DNA of 64,000 bases. Source: Chryseobacterium sp. Marseille-Q5410 (GTDB lineage Bacteria > Bacteroidota > Bacteroidia > Flavobacteriales > Weeksellaceae). Below are positions 34,349 to 43,968 of this stretch, piece after piece. Position 1 is the stretch's first letter. The number at the start of each line of letters is the position of its first letter. A model generated the notes under the pieces. It did not search any database and was not told where the DNA came from. It worked only from the letters and a program-made list of their open reading frames with translations. The DNA is taken from contig CAMPOT010000001.1 of assembly GCA_946892665.1 (NCBI GenBank), positions 2,046,001-2,110,000 on the forward strand, read 5' to 3'. The translations under genes and the position numbers were made by a program.

Positions 34349-35737
34349 ATGAGCGTTTTAATCATTATATTCCTAACTGCAGTTGCCGCATTGTTTGCAG
34401 GAGTTTTCGAAAAAGGAAAATTTTCAAGATACATCGGTATTTTAGGGCTTCTCATCGCGTTATATGTAAGCTTTCTGCCGGAATGTTCTTTCTTTAATCA
34501 ATACAAAGCCATGTTCGAATATGGCCCGAACGCGGCGCTGTTTACCAAAATTTCTATCGTGGTAACCTTGTTGCTCTTCTTTTTGGGAAGTTTTGCATTC
34601 AGCAATCACAGAAGTCATCAATCGGAATTGTACGCATTGATCTTGTTCTCGCTGTCCGGAGCAATTATCTTATTTGGATTCCAAAATTTGGTAACTTTAT
34701 TCCTCGGAATCGAGATTCTTTCCATCCCGCTGTATGTATTAGCAGGAAGCAATAAGACTAATCTTCGTTCCAACGAAGCTTCTCTCAAATATTTCTTAAT
34801 GGGTGCTTTTGCCACTGGTTTCCTTTTATTTGGGATAGCCCTCATCTATGGAACTTCTGGAAGTTTTGATCTTTACACGATTCACCAATACTCTATAGCC
34901 AATCCGAAAGACTTGATGTTTATTGCAGGAGCAGTATTGATGTTGGCCGCATTATCATTTAAAGTTTCTATGGCTCCTTTCCACATGTGGAGTCCGGATG
35001 TTTATCAAGGTTCTCCTTCATTGATCACTGCTTTCATGATGTCGGTGGTAAAAATTTCAGCGTTCTTCTCTTTGTTTAGAGTAATGACGATTGGTTTTGC
35101 AGGAATTATCGGTGAGTGGATCAATATCATCGGGGTCTTAATCATCATCACTTTGTTCCTTGCTAATACGATGGGACTTGCACAGAGTAATGCCAAAAGG
35201 ATGTTGGCTTATTCCTCCGTTTCCCACGTTGGATATTTGGGATTAATTTTCTTTGGTTTAAATAATCTTTCAGCGTACAACCTTGCATTTTACCTTTTCG
35301 CCTACTCTATCGCAACCATCGGCGTAATGTCTTGTTTGATCTGGGTAGAAAAACTTAAACGAGAAACCTCCTACAACGCTTTCAAAGGCCTTGCCCAGTC
35401 GGAACCGATTATGGCAGTTGCGGCCGCTGTTTCTATGTTATCTATGGCGGGAATCCCACTTACTGCAGGTTTTATGGGGAAATTTTCCATCTTTGCACAA
35501 GCCATCCAGTATCCGAAAATGGGAACCTTCATGGTACTGATCGCGGTATTAGGATCTGCAATCTCTATTGCTTACTACTTACGATTGATTATGATGATGT
35601 TCTTCCCGAAAGAAAGCAGTTTCAAAACTTCTGAAAGAGTTCCGTTAACTTACAATATCGTTGCAGTATTCATCATCATTGCACTTTTGGCCCTGGGAAT
35701 CTTCCCGGATCTGTTTGCAAGACAGTTTGGTTTGTAA
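34349..35737 (+). CDS. nuoN: NADH-quinone oxidoreductase subunit N
   Basis: 462 residues, 13-14 helices. Conserved parts are FLGIEILSIPLYVLAGSNK with the glutamate of the first half-channel, FKVSMAPFHMWSPDVYQGSPSLITAF and KRMLAYSSVSHVGYLGL. It is the last gene of the operon and is followed by a strong terminator. Confidence 0.95.
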   Translation: MSVLIIIFLTAVAALFAGVFEKGKFSRYIGILGLLIALYVSFLPECSFFNQYKAMFEYGPNAALFTKISIVVTLLLFFLGSFAFSNHRSHQSELYALILFSLSGAIILFGFQNLVTLFLGIEILSIPLYVLAGSNKTNLRSNEASLKYFLMGAFATGFLLFGIALIYGTSGSFDLYTIHQYSIANPKDLMFIAGAVLMLAALSFKVSMAPFHMWSPDVYQGSPSLITAFMMSVVKISAFFSLFRVMTIGFAGIIGEWINIIGVLIIITLFLANTMGLAQSNAKRMLAYSSVSHVGYLGLIFFGLNNLSAYNLAFYLFAYSIATIGVMSCLIWVEKLKRETSYNAFKGLAQSEPIMAVAAAVSMLSMAGIPLTAGFMGKFSIFAQAIQYPKMGTFMVLIAVLGSAISIAYYLRLIMMMFFPKESSFKTSERVPLTYNIVAVFIIIALLALGIFPDLFARQFGL

Positions 35738-35760
35738 AAGCATTTTAAAATATAGATTAT

Positions 35761-35792
35761 AAAAGACATTTCTTCGGAAATGTCTTTTTATT
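35761..35792 (+). terminator. terminator of the nuo operon
   Basis: AAAAGACATTTC (35761-35772) and GAAATGTCTTTT (35777-35788) form a 12-bp stem capped by TTCG and followed by T. It lies 24 bases after the nuoN stop. Confidence 0.9.
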
Positions 35793-35997
35793 TTTTGTTA
35801 AAACAATCAATCAAAATATCTTATTTCGCTTTCCTTTTTTTAAAAATATCGTGGAAAAATAACGAGACAATAGCCTTTAAAAATAATTAGAAAGCTATGA
35901 AACCTCAATTGTGGAACTTTTAAATAATTAACAAATATTAACTTTTCTATTCATTACACAATGATTAGTTTTATTTTAATAATTAAACAATATTACA

Positions 35998-37506
35998 ATG
36001 AGTTCAAAAGTTTACGACAGAGTATAACTGAAAGAAAAGTACGACAACTACATTAACGGACAATGGACTCCACCGGCAAGTGGAAAATATTTTGATGTAA
36101 TCACCCCACTGGATGGAACAGTGATGGGCCAAGCGGCACATTCCAACGAACAAGATCTGGAAATGGCAGTAAATGCTGCGGAAGCGGCTTTCGTAACGTG
36201 GGGAAAAACTTCCGTTACCGAAAGAAGCAACATCCTCATTAAAATTGCGGATCGCATGGAAGCCAACCTGGAAAAAATTGCAGTGGTAGAAACCATGGAC
36301 AATGGAAAGCCAGTTCGCGAAACCCTGAATGCCGATATTCCTTTGGCGATTGACCATTTCAGATATTTCGCCGGTGTGATTCGAGCTGAAGAAGGTTCTT
36401 TAATGGAATTAGACAACAATACGGTTTCCTTAATTGTGAATGAACCTTTAGGAGTGATTGCTCAAATTATTCCTTGGAATTTCCCGATTCTGATGGCGGT
36501 ATGGAAACTTGCTCCCGCTTTGGCAGCAGGAAACTGCGTGGTACTGAAACCGGCTGAAAGTACTCCGATCTCAATTTTGGTATTGATGGAAATCATCGGC
36601 GATTTGCTTCCACCGGGAGTTGTAAATATTGTAAATGGTTTTGGAGGAGAATTAGGTCATGCCCTGGTTACCAACAAAAAAGTGTCAAAAGCAGCGTTCA
36701 CGGGTTCTACCGCAACAGGAAGACTGGTGATGCAATATGCTACGGAAAACATCATTCCGGTAACTTTGGAATTGGGAGGTAAATCGCCAAACGTTTTCTT
36801 CGAATCAGTGACGGATGAAGACGATGCCTTCTTCGACAAAGCTTTGGAAGGAGCCGCATTATTTGCTTTAAACCAAGGTGAAATCTGTACTTGCCCGTCC
36901 CGATTACTGGTACAGGAAAGTATTGCTGACAAATTCATCGAAAGAGTCGTAGAACGCGTTAAAGCCATTAAAGCAGGAAATCCTCTTGATACTTCTACAA
37001 TGATCGGTGCGCAAGCTTCGAAAATCCAGTACTACAAAATCCTTAGCTACATCAACGTTGGTAAAGAAGAAGGTTGCGAAGTGCTAACAGCCGGCGACGC
37101 TAATGTATTGGAAGGCGAATTGAAAAACGGCTACTACATCCAGCCAACCCTATTGAAAGGTCACAATAAAATGAGAGTTTTCCAGGAAGAAATCTTAGGA
37201 CCCGTACTTGCGGTAACCACTTTCAAGGATGAAGCAGATGCAATCGCGATCGCAAACGATACCATTTATGGTTTAGGAGCCGGAGTTTGGACCAGAGATG
37301 CTCACCAATTGTACCAAGTACCAAGAGCAATCCAGTCAGGTAGAGTTTGGGTAAATCAATACCATTCTTATCCTGCAGGTGCACCTTTCGGAGGTTACAA
37401 ACTGTCGGGAATTGGTAGAGAAAATCACAAGATGATGCTCGATCATTACCGCCAAACCAAGAATATGCTCATTTCTTACAGCAAAGAAAAATTAGGATTC
37501 TTCTAA
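35998..37506 (+). pseudogene. aldehyde dehydrogenase with in-frame stop at codon 10
   Basis: The ATG at 35998 starts MSSKVYDRV and then meets TAA at 36025. The same frame continues without further stops as [21 protein letters not shown], the standard N-terminus of the family, to 37506, 502 codons in all, which is normal length. The enzyme oxidises aldehydes with NAD(P). The cofactor and active-site motifs are intact: [40 protein letters not shown] and the catalytic cysteine in [11 protein letters not shown]. It may now be silent, be started from a weak codon downstream (CTG 36028, or GTG/ATG at 36121/36124, which would lose the first 41 residues), or be a sequencing error. The DUF779 gene follows, as usual for this ALDH group. 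Confidence 0.75.
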
Positions 37507-37512
37507 ATAAAT

Positions 37513-37548
37513 AAAGGTGGATTTCTCAAAAAAATCCGCCTTTTTTTT
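37513..37548 (+). terminator. intrinsic terminator
   Basis: AAAGGTGGATTT (37513-37524) pairs with AAATCCGCCTTT (37532-37543), with one G-T pair and a T tail. It lies between the aldehyde dehydrogenase and the DUF779 gene, so the latter is either read through or has its own promoter. Confidence 0.85.
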
Positions 37549-37588
37549 CTTTTAAATGAAAAGTTATTCACCCTAAAAATTAGTAATA

Positions 37589-38014
37589 ATGAACAATACA
37601 CAGCGACTTTCCGCAACACCAAAAGCTTTGGAACTGATTAAGGAACTCTCTGAAGAATTTGGAGATTTGATGTTTTATCAAGCAGGTGGCTGCTGCGAAG
37701 GAACCCAGCCACAATGTTTTCGCAAAGGACATTATTATCCGCGCACAAAAGATGTGTGCATCGGTACTGTTCTAGGTTTTTATTTTTGGGTGGATCACGA
37801 TTTATATGAATATTGGAAATACAACCATTTCGAACTAGATTTTAGCGACGGTTTCGGAGTATGCGGATTTTCACTGGAAACTGCAAAGAAAAAAACCTTT
37901 AAAATCAATTATCGGGTTTTATCCAAAGAAGAACTCGAAAATCTCGAAGAACCACTGCTTTATCATCAGTATATGATTTTGGAAAAAGAAAAGCAGAGTT
38001 TGGCGCGCTCCTAA
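37589..38014 (+). CDS. DUF779 protein
   Basis: 141 residues. The family marks are MFYQAGGCCEGTQPQCF and the later cysteine in GFGVCGFSLE, with the basic patch RKGHYYPRTKDVCIGTV. Genes of this family are regularly found beside aldehyde dehydrogenases of the ExaC type, and the same neighbourhood is seen here. The paired cysteines suggest a metal or disulfide, but no activity is established to my knowledge. Confidence 0.85.
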   Translation: MNNTQRLSATPKALELIKELSEEFGDLMFYQAGGCCEGTQPQCFRKGHYYPRTKDVCIGTVLGFYFWVDHDLYEYWKYNHFELDFSDGFGVCGFSLETAKKKTFKINYRVLSKEELENLEEPLLYHQYMILEKEKQSLARS

Positions 38015-38036
38015 AGACCGACAACGTAACTTCTGG

Positions 38037-38064
38037 TGAACGGAACTTTTGGGAGCTTTTCAAC
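38037..38064. repeat. degenerate direct repeat, copy 1
   Basis: TGAACGGAACTTTTGGGAGC followed by TTTTCAAC matches the stretch starting at 38595 in about 22 of 27 positions. It lies between the DUF779 gene and the gene fragment. Confidence 0.45.
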
Positions 38065-38105
38065 ATTCCCGTTTTATCCTAAAAAAAATTTAAAAATATT
38101 GAAGA

Positions 38106-38516
38106 TTGGATGCTGATAAGAAAGAAGTAAGCGGAGAATTAGCCAAAAATTATATTTTTAAAGAAGTAAAAGCATATACGCCCGCTCAATTGAACGGTAC
38201 CTATAACACCAACACCAATGGCAAAGGATACAACCAAATTCTGGAATTGAAATCTGAAAATGACAGTATCTATTCAGTAAAAATTTCATTTACCGGTGCT
38301 GTGAAAGGATGTACATTTGAAGGCAAAGGAAAGTTAGTGAATAATCAGATTGATGTTGATTTAAAAACCATCAATAAAGATTTAAAAGGGACGATGACGA
38401 TTTTATTTAAGGATAAAACAGCTGAAGTATTTACTTCGAAATTTGACGACAGATTCGCATTAAATTACTTCTGTGGCGGCGGTGCAAGTTTAGCCGGAGA
38501 TTATTATAAGGAATAG
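38106..38516 (+). CDS. hypothetical protein, probably 5'-truncated
   Basis: 136 residues from a TTG at 38106, preceded by an in-frame TGA at 38100. The domain (LNGTYNTNTNGKGYNQILELKSENDSIYSVKISFTG to CGGGASLAGDYYKE) reads like the beta-rich end of a small lipoprotein, but no signal peptide or lipobox is found upstream. Degenerate copies of a roughly 30-bp sequence lie on both sides (near 38037 and 38594). I read it as a gene fragment; a real cytosolic product cannot be excluded. Confidence 0.45.
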   Translation: MDADKKEVSGELAKNYIFKEVKAYTPAQLNGTYNTNTNGKGYNQILELKSENDSIYSVKISFTGAVKGCTFEGKGKLVNNQIDVDLKTINKDLKGTMTILFKDKTAEVFTSKFDDRFALNYFCGGGASLAGDYYKE

Positions 38517-38594
38517 TATTATAACAAGTGCATCAATAACTGACCGATAAATAACTTCGGTTGATTACTAGAATTCCAACAATGAAATTGTTGT

Positions 38595-38622
38595 TGAACG
38601 GAAAGTTCGGAAGCTTTTTAAG
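38595..38622. repeat. degenerate direct repeat, copy 2
   Basis: TGAACGGAAAGTTCGGAAGC followed by TTTTTAAG, the partner of copy 1, in the 291-bp gap after the gene fragment. A GACCGA(C/T)AA-type block precedes both copies at different distances. Confidence 0.45.
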
Positions 38623-38670
38623 CATAACCCTTTCCTCATAAAAGTATTTGCTGCAAATATTGATAAACAT

Positions 38671-38705
38671 AAATCCAGTTGATCTGCTCAACTGGATTTT
38701 TTTGT
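38671..38705 (+). terminator. intrinsic terminator
   Basis: AAATCCAGTTGA (38671-38682) and TCAACTGGATTT (38688-38699) form a perfect 12-bp stem with a 5-nt loop and a T7 tail. It sits between the converging gene fragment and lipoprotein gene. Confidence 0.85.
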
Positions 38706-38807
38706 TCGAATCCATCGTGATGGAATTTATTTAAAGTAAGCAAAAAACACAATATTCTTTATTGCAGGAATATTTTCGATGGTTAAGAATTAATTGTGGC
38801 AGAAAAT

Positions 38808-39257
38808 TTATTTCACCGGAATACCTGTGAACGTTCCGTAAACTTTTGTAATGCCGTTTCCTGTTCCGGTAGCTTCGAATTTTCCTGATACTTTGGAGTC
38901 CGTTTTTTCAGTTATGGTGATGGTTCCACCGGTAGCGTTGAAATTTTTGGTAACGTAAACCAGAGCTGTACCTATTATGTAATCGCCGTCGAAAGTATAG
39001 GTTCCCACCGCGGAACTTTTCATCAAATTAATTTCGAACACAGTAGCATTAGAAGCATTAAGTGCGAAAATGGATTTCCCTTGAAAATAGGCAGACGAAG
39101 CTTTTTGTTCAGGTGCAGTTTCGAAATCTTCCTTCCATGTAAATCCTGCAGTTGAGGAAGTTGGGGTGTTTGTTCCATCATCTTCGTTTCTGTCACAAGA
39201 AATTAATAATACAGCCAATACCATCAAGGTTCTGAAATAAAAAAATAGATTTTTCAT
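38808..39257 (-). CDS. hypothetical lipoprotein
   Basis: 149 residues from an ATG at 39257. The signal peptide ends in the lipobox VLLISC, with the lipidated cysteine near residue 21, followed by the acidic DRNEDD typical of exported Bacteroidota lipoproteins. The mature part is a beta-rich domain (SIFALNASNATVFEINL, TYTFDGDYIIG, GKFEATGTGNGITKVYGTFTG) similar in layout to the DUF6252 group. Function unknown. It follows the large secreted-protein gene on the same strand after 76 bp. Confidence 0.75.
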   Translation of the reverse strand: MKNLFFYFRTLMVLAVLLISCDRNEDDGTNTPTSSTAGFTWKEDFETAPEQKASSAYFQGKSIFALNASNATVFEINLMKSSAVGTYTFDGDYIIGTALVYVTKNFNATGGTITITEKTDSKVSGKFEATGTGNGITKVYGTFTGIPVK

Positions 39258-39333
39258 ACTATAAAATTTTAATTTGGTTAAAAGAAAACCGCACCCGGAA
39301 ACCGAAGCAACACAGGCACGGAATCACAGATTT

Positions 39334-41217
39334 TTATTGGTTCACATCCATTCTGGAAACCAAAAGCCGATCGCCATTTGGAGTTTCACTGAAGAAATAA
39401 ATATAATCGCCAATCTGTATGCGGTTATGCTTATCGTATAGGTAGTATTTCTTTTTCTCTAAGTCACCCAATGTCCTGAATTCTGAAGATTTTCCGGTAG
39501 AGAGATCAATTTTACCATATTCAATACTATAGAAAGGTGAATACGTGGTGGTTGTAGTATTGGTGGTCGTTCCTGTGAAAAAATTACTCATTGAATCAAA
39601 ACTTTTGTCTTTATCTATGGCCTTTACCATTTCCATGATCCAGTTCACAGATTTTCCGTCTTTGCTTTCGATTAAATATCCTACAGCGGGGAAATTATCT
39701 GCCGTCATCGGTGAATTATTGAAAAATCCTTTCTTATTTTTCTGATCGAGCTGCACAGTGTAGTTTCTTACCAAATTCCCGTCCGGAGCAAAATGCAACA
39801 AATACATGCCTTTATAAATTCGGTTATAGCTGTCGCCGCTTCTACTGGTAGAAATGCCTGCCAATGCGCCCAGCATTTTACCACCCGGAAGTCCGATACC
39901 TTTTCCTTCAGGTTTATAATCCTGCACGCTCAGCATCATCGATCCATCTTTCAAAATCTGAAAATTGTTGGTTATGAATTTCTTTCCGTCAAATTCCAAA
40001 GCTTTTTTCATATCCGGACCGGCAACGGCTTTTTGGTTGAGTTCAGCCATTGGCGTCGCTTTAATGACAGAAACATTTCCCCCGGAAACTTTTGCAATGA
40101 TAAAGTCGTTATATTTTTTTTCGTCCAAGGCATTGTCCAGTGACTGCTGTGACGGGGCCATATCGTCTTTTCCGGAAACCATATTCGCCATTTTTCCAAT
40201 TCCTCCGAGCATTCCTCCAGTAGATTTAGCGGCGGCTTGTTCCTCATCATCCATACTTGATGGCGACACGGTAGCTCCTAAGATTTCGTCTGCATATTTT
40301 CCTTCTTTTTTAATTCCTAATCCGTACAAGATCACTTCATTTCCTTTATTGTAGGCATTAAGAATACGGAAACCTGCCGATGGAGCAGAGAAATTAAATT
40401 GTTCCTTCACGGCGCCTTCAGGTGAAATCCTAAGATAGGTCAGTTGGTTTGGAGTTCCGGCATTGCTTTTTCCGTAAGTTTTTGTAGGCGCTAAAACCAC
40501 AATCCAATCTCTCGGGAAATCGTCATTAGAAACGTCTCGGCTGTTGTCGTCCATTAATGGTTTGGAGAAAATGGGTTTTAAAGGAGTTGGCGTTGCAATA
40601 GAAGCTATTTTTTTGGATTCTCCGCTGTTTGAGATCTTCACTAAATCGAGATTATTCAGGGAAGCACCTTTGGTAAAAGGGTACGCAAGCGCATAAATCG
40701 TACTGTCTCTTTCTACTTCATACGCACCGCTGAAGAGATATTCTTCCCCGTTTTCACTGGTGAGTTTTTGCTTGTCGAGAAGTTTTATTCGCTTCACATA
40801 ATCTCCGGCAAGCCAGTTGTATTTCGCTTTGATTTCGCGTTTTTTAAACATCATTTTCCCGGTAAGATTGGTACTCACCGAAGCTGCGGTGGTGATATAT
40901 TCGTCTCCTTTAAAATTGAAAAATTTCCATTTTTTCTTCACTTTCTCTACATCCCATTCGTCTTTTAAGGTGTTGACCAGATTGGCATCTTTATCGAAAG
41001 TGTAGGTTTCAATCTTAACTTTTCTTTTGCTTGAAGGCAGAAAATACACCATTTCGAAACCTCCATTTCCGCTGGGTTCTACGCCACCGAGATAGCCTTT
41101 TTTTGCTTTTCTGGAGATTTCATAATCCTTTTCCAGGATATCAAAATTGGATTGTTGTGCAAAGGTGGCAACGCCGAAAAGTAGGGCGGCCATACTGAAA
41201 ATAATTTTTGTTGTCAT
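39334..41217 (-). CDS. large hypothetical secreted protein
   Basis: 627 residues from an ATG at 41217. The signal peptide is TTKIIFSMAALLFGVATFAQ. The mature protein contains repeated blade-like beta segments (FDILEKDYEISRKAKKGYLGGVEPSGNGGFEMVYF, KFFNFKGDEYITTAASV, GDYIYFFSETPNGDRLLVSRMDVNQ), suggesting a propeller-like fold. A linker rich in small and acidic residues is near 330-370. No sorting tail and no lipobox, so periplasm or outer membrane by another route. I do not recognise a named family. It follows the kinase/regulator genes on the same strand. Confidence 0.7.
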   Translation of the reverse strand: MTTKIIFSMAALLFGVATFAQQSNFDILEKDYEISRKAKKGYLGGVEPSGNGGFEMVYFLPSSKRKVKIETYTFDKDANLVNTLKDEWDVEKVKKKWKFFNFKGDEYITTAASVSTNLTGKMMFKKREIKAKYNWLAGDYVKRIKLLDKQKLTSENGEEYLFSGAYEVERDSTIYALAYPFTKGASLNNLDLVKISNSGESKKIASIATPTPLKPIFSKPLMDDNSRDVSNDDFPRDWIVVLAPTKTYGKSNAGTPNQLTYLRISPEGAVKEQFNFSAPSAGFRILNAYNKGNEVILYGLGIKKEGKYADEILGATVSPSSMDDEEQAAAKSTGGMLGGIGKMANMVSGKDDMAPSQQSLDNALDEKKYNDFIIAKVSGGNVSVIKATPMAELNQKAVAGPDMKKALEFDGKKFITNNFQILKDGSMMLSVQDYKPEGKGIGLPGGKMLGALAGISTSRSGDSYNRIYKGMYLLHFAPDGNLVRNYTVQLDQKNKKGFFNNSPMTADNFPAVGYLIESKDGKSVNWIMEMVKAIDKDKSFDSMSNFFTGTTTNTTTTTYSPFYSIEYGKIDLSTGKSSEFRTLGDLEKKKYYLYDKHNRIQIGDYIYFFSETPNGDRLLVSRMDVNQ

Positions 41218-41306
41218 AGTCTGTGATTTTTTTTACGAGATAAAAGTATTTCAAAATCCAGATGACGATCTACCCTCTGCAGGGTATTTTTATAGTAAAT
41301 CGAAGA

Positions 41307-41945
41307 TTAATCTGCCAATAAATTGAGATTGGCAACCGCTTGAATTAACTTAGGAAGAGAATGGGTTTCTGTTTTGCGATAGATATTTTTTCGGTGGGTT
41401 TCTACAGTACTTTCACTGATGAATAATGCATTAGAAATCTCTTTATTGGTAAGTCCATCGATCATTAATTTCACGATCTGCTTCTCGCGGGCCGTCAATA
41501 TGATTTGCGGATAATCGATGATTTTTCGCTGAAATTGGTTTAAAGCAATTTCTGCTTCGTCGCTAAGGTGAATGTATCCCAATTGTACCTCCTGCAACGC
41601 CTGCACCAGATTCTGTCTGTTGACATTTTTGGAAAGATAACCTTCAATTTTTATTTTTTCAACCAGTTCATAAACTACTTTCGGATCACAGTTCATCGAT
41701 AGAATAATGATCTTAAGATTGGGGAACTCTTGTTTCAGGATTTTCGCACATTCGAATCCGTTCATAGTGGGCATCATTAAATCCATCAACAATAAATCCG
41801 GATTGATCTTTCCTTCTCTCATATCCTGCAAAAAATCACAGGCATCGGTATAGGTTTTCAGAATCTCAATATTTTTCTTCAAACCGAGAAGCATTTCGAT
41901 TCCATCTATTATAATCTGATGATCATCAACTATGGCAATTTTCAT
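41307..41945 (-). CDS. response regulator, NarL/LuxR type
   Basis: 212 residues from an ATG at 41945. The receiver domain has the acidic pair in IVDDHQIIIDG, the phosphorylated aspartate in DLLLMDLMMPTMNG near residue 54 and the switch region IILSMNCDPK. The C-terminal LuxR helix-turn-helix is LTAREKQIVKLMIDGLTNKEISNALFISESTVETHRKNIYRK (broken here by its helices). It should bind DNA as a dimer when phosphorylated by the kinase encoded 10 bp upstream. Targets are unknown; the downstream secreted-protein gene is a candidate. Confidence 0.93.
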   Translation of the reverse strand: MKIAIVDDHQIIIDGIEMLLGLKKNIEILKTYTDACDFLQDMREGKINPDLLLMDLMMPTMNGFECAKILKQEFPNLKIIILSMNCDPKVVYELVEKIKIEGYLSKNVNRQNLVQALQEVQLGYIHLSDEAEIALNQFQRKIIDYPQIILTAREKQIVKLMIDGLTNKEISNALFISESTVETHRKNIYRKTETHSLPKLIQAVANLNLLAD

Positions 41946-41955
41946 AGGAAAATAA

Positions 41956-43968
41956 TTAGACGATTGGTATTTCTATAAAGACTTGTGTACCGCGATCTGT
42001 AGCGCTGTCAATTCGCATTTTTCCTTTCAGCATTTCAATCCTCGCTTTCATATTTTGCAGGCCTATTCCATCTTTATTTTCCATAATTTTTAAAGGATTG
42101 AATCCTTTGCCATTGTCTTTAATCTCTGTGGTAATTTTTTTATCAGACTGTATCACGGAAATATCGATTTTATCGGCTCCCGAATGTTTAACCGTATTGT
42201 TAATGCATTCTTGAATAATCCTGTAGAGCGTCACCTGAATATTTTGATCGACTTCCGTTTCAAGGCCTTCAATTTTAAGGTTAACAGCGAGTTTCGGCGT
42301 AGAGGTTTTCTCGATGAGGTCTCTCAAGGCATTGGCCAAAGAGTTTTTAATCAACATATTCGGCATCATCTGATGCGAAAGCGTACGAACATCCGCAATG
42401 GCATCCGACAGAATATTCGATATTTTCTGAGTGATGTTTTTAAAAGATTCAGGATTGTCTTTATATTCATTTAACACACTCACATTCATATTGGCCGCCA
42501 TTAGAAGCTGTCCCACTCCGTCGTGCAGGTGGGTTGCCATCCGTTTCCGCTCGTTGTCCTCGGCTGTAATTACCGCTTTTGTAGCCAAATCTTGCTGATG
42601 GAGAATGGCTTTTTGATGTTGCACTTTCTGGCGATGTTGTCGGTTTCTGTAAAAAACAAAACCGAAAAGAAGCAAAGCGGCCAACGAAGAAATTGCAACA
42701 TTTCTCTTAAATATTTTAGATTTTTGCTGAAGAATTTCGGAATCTTTCTTCAAGGTCTGGTACTTTTTTTCGAGTTCTGCGGTACTGGAAATCACGTTGG
42801 TATTCACCAATTCATTATCTAATGCGATGTATTTTTCAAAATAATATTCTGCACTGTCCGGTTGCGCCGTGTTGTGATAAACATTTGTAAGCAGTTTGTA
42901 GGTAGAAAGCTGATTTTCTTTAGATTTTTCTTTTTCAAAAGTCGGCAAAATGTTCAAAAGCATTCGTTTAGCATCTTGATATTTACCTTTTACAATTAAG
43001 CTTTGCGCCACATCAATGCTGTTGCTTTCCTGATCAATTTTAGAATTGAATTCTTCACGAACTTCCTGTGAAACCTGCAGATTTAGTTGGGCCAAAGAAT
43101 CTTTTCGTTGAAGTATATACAGGTTTCCCAAATTTCTGTTGGCAAAAGAGATTCCCTGTTTATTCCCGATTTTATTACAAATTGCTGCACTCTTTTGATA
43201 TTGTTTTTCAGCTTCGGAATAATTTTTCTGCATCTGAAATGCCTTTCCCAAGTTGAGGTAATTTTCGCAGAGTTTATTCTCTATTTCAACGCTTCTTTCC
43301 TGCGATTCAAAATAGTTGATCGCTTCTGTGATGTATTTTATCGCATTGCGATTGTCTTTTAAATCCACAAATAACAGTCCGATATTCGCCTTGGTGATGT
43401 TGGAATTTCTCACATCTCCTTTCGCATCAAAATATTTCAGCGCTTCCAGGTACATTTTCATTGCTTTGTTGTACTGAAAACTCCTTTGATATACCGAAGC
43501 CAGATTATTATTGAGTTTTGCAATTCCCGCGGCATTCTTTTGCCTTTTGCGGATTTGATAAGATTTCAGATAATTTTTTTCCGAATTTTTGAAATCATTA
43601 TTTCGAAAATGAACCGCTCCTAAATCACTGTAAACCTGCGCCAACAAAACAGAATCTTGCAGTTTTTCCGTTGCCGAAATGGCTTTTTTTCCGTAACTAA
43701 GCGCAGAATCTACCGAAACACTGGCGTAATACCAAGTGAGATCGGAGTAAATGGACGCCCGTTTTTTATCGTCGGGGTTTTTGCTGAGTTCAGATTTTAA
43801 ATTGCTGATGACTTCAGACAAATTTTGCGCCTTCAAACCGGAGGCAAAGCCTAAAGTCAAACTAAAGAAAATCATACATCTGGAAATTATCGCGAACCGA
43901 TTTTTCAACAAAGTAGAAGATGATTCTGGTGCAGAAAAATTAGAAGAAAGAGTAGATTTTATTTTCAT
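41956..43968 (-). CDS. TPR-containing sensor histidine kinase
   Basis: About 670 residues from the ATG at 43968; the frame can be extended to 44025, and the signal-like helix MIFFSLTLGFASGLKAQ lies at about 32-48 of the chosen form. Five or six TPR units follow (AQVYSDLGAVHFRNNDFKNSEKNYLKSYQIR and later copies) in the periplasm. A membrane helix (VAISSLAALLLFGFVFY) comes near residue 435. The kinase part is HisKA_3 (ERKRMATHLHDGVGQLL with the phosphorylated histidine) and an ATPase domain (IIQECINNTVKHSGA, DNGKGFNP, GIGLQNMKARIEML). It pairs with the adjacent response regulator. The TPR sensor probably reads a protein or peptide signal. Confidence 0.92.
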   Translation of the reverse strand: MKIKSTLSSNFSAPESSSTLLKNRFAIISRCMIFFSLTLGFASGLKAQNLSEVISNLKSELSKNPDDKKRASIYSDLTWYYASVSVDSALSYGKKAISATEKLQDSVLLAQVYSDLGAVHFRNNDFKNSEKNYLKSYQIRKRQKNAAGIAKLNNNLASVYQRSFQYNKAMKMYLEALKYFDAKGDVRNSNITKANIGLLFVDLKDNRNAIKYITEAINYFESQERSVEIENKLCENYLNLGKAFQMQKNYSEAEKQYQKSAAICNKIGNKQGISFANRNLGNLYILQRKDSLAQLNLQVSQEVREEFNSKIDQESNSIDVAQSLIVKGKYQDAKRMLLNILPTFEKEKSKENQLSTYKLLTNVYHNTAQPDSAEYYFEKYIALDNELVNTNVISSTAELEKKYQTLKKDSEILQQKSKIFKRNVAISSLAALLLFGFVFYRNRQHRQKVQHQKAILHQQDLATKAVITAEDNERKRMATHLHDGVGQLLMAANMNVSVLNEYKDNPESFKNITQKISNILSDAIADVRTLSHQMMPNMLIKNSLANALRDLIEKTSTPKLAVNLKIEGLETEVDQNIQVTLYRIIQECINNTVKHSGADKIDISVIQSDKKITTEIKDNGKGFNPLKIMENKDGIGLQNMKARIEMLKGKMRIDSATDRGTQVFIEIPIV

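Noticed and set aside
40008..40354. frames opposite the large secreted-protein gene
   Set aside because: Antisense frames with composition dictated by the real gene; no start region or motif of their own.
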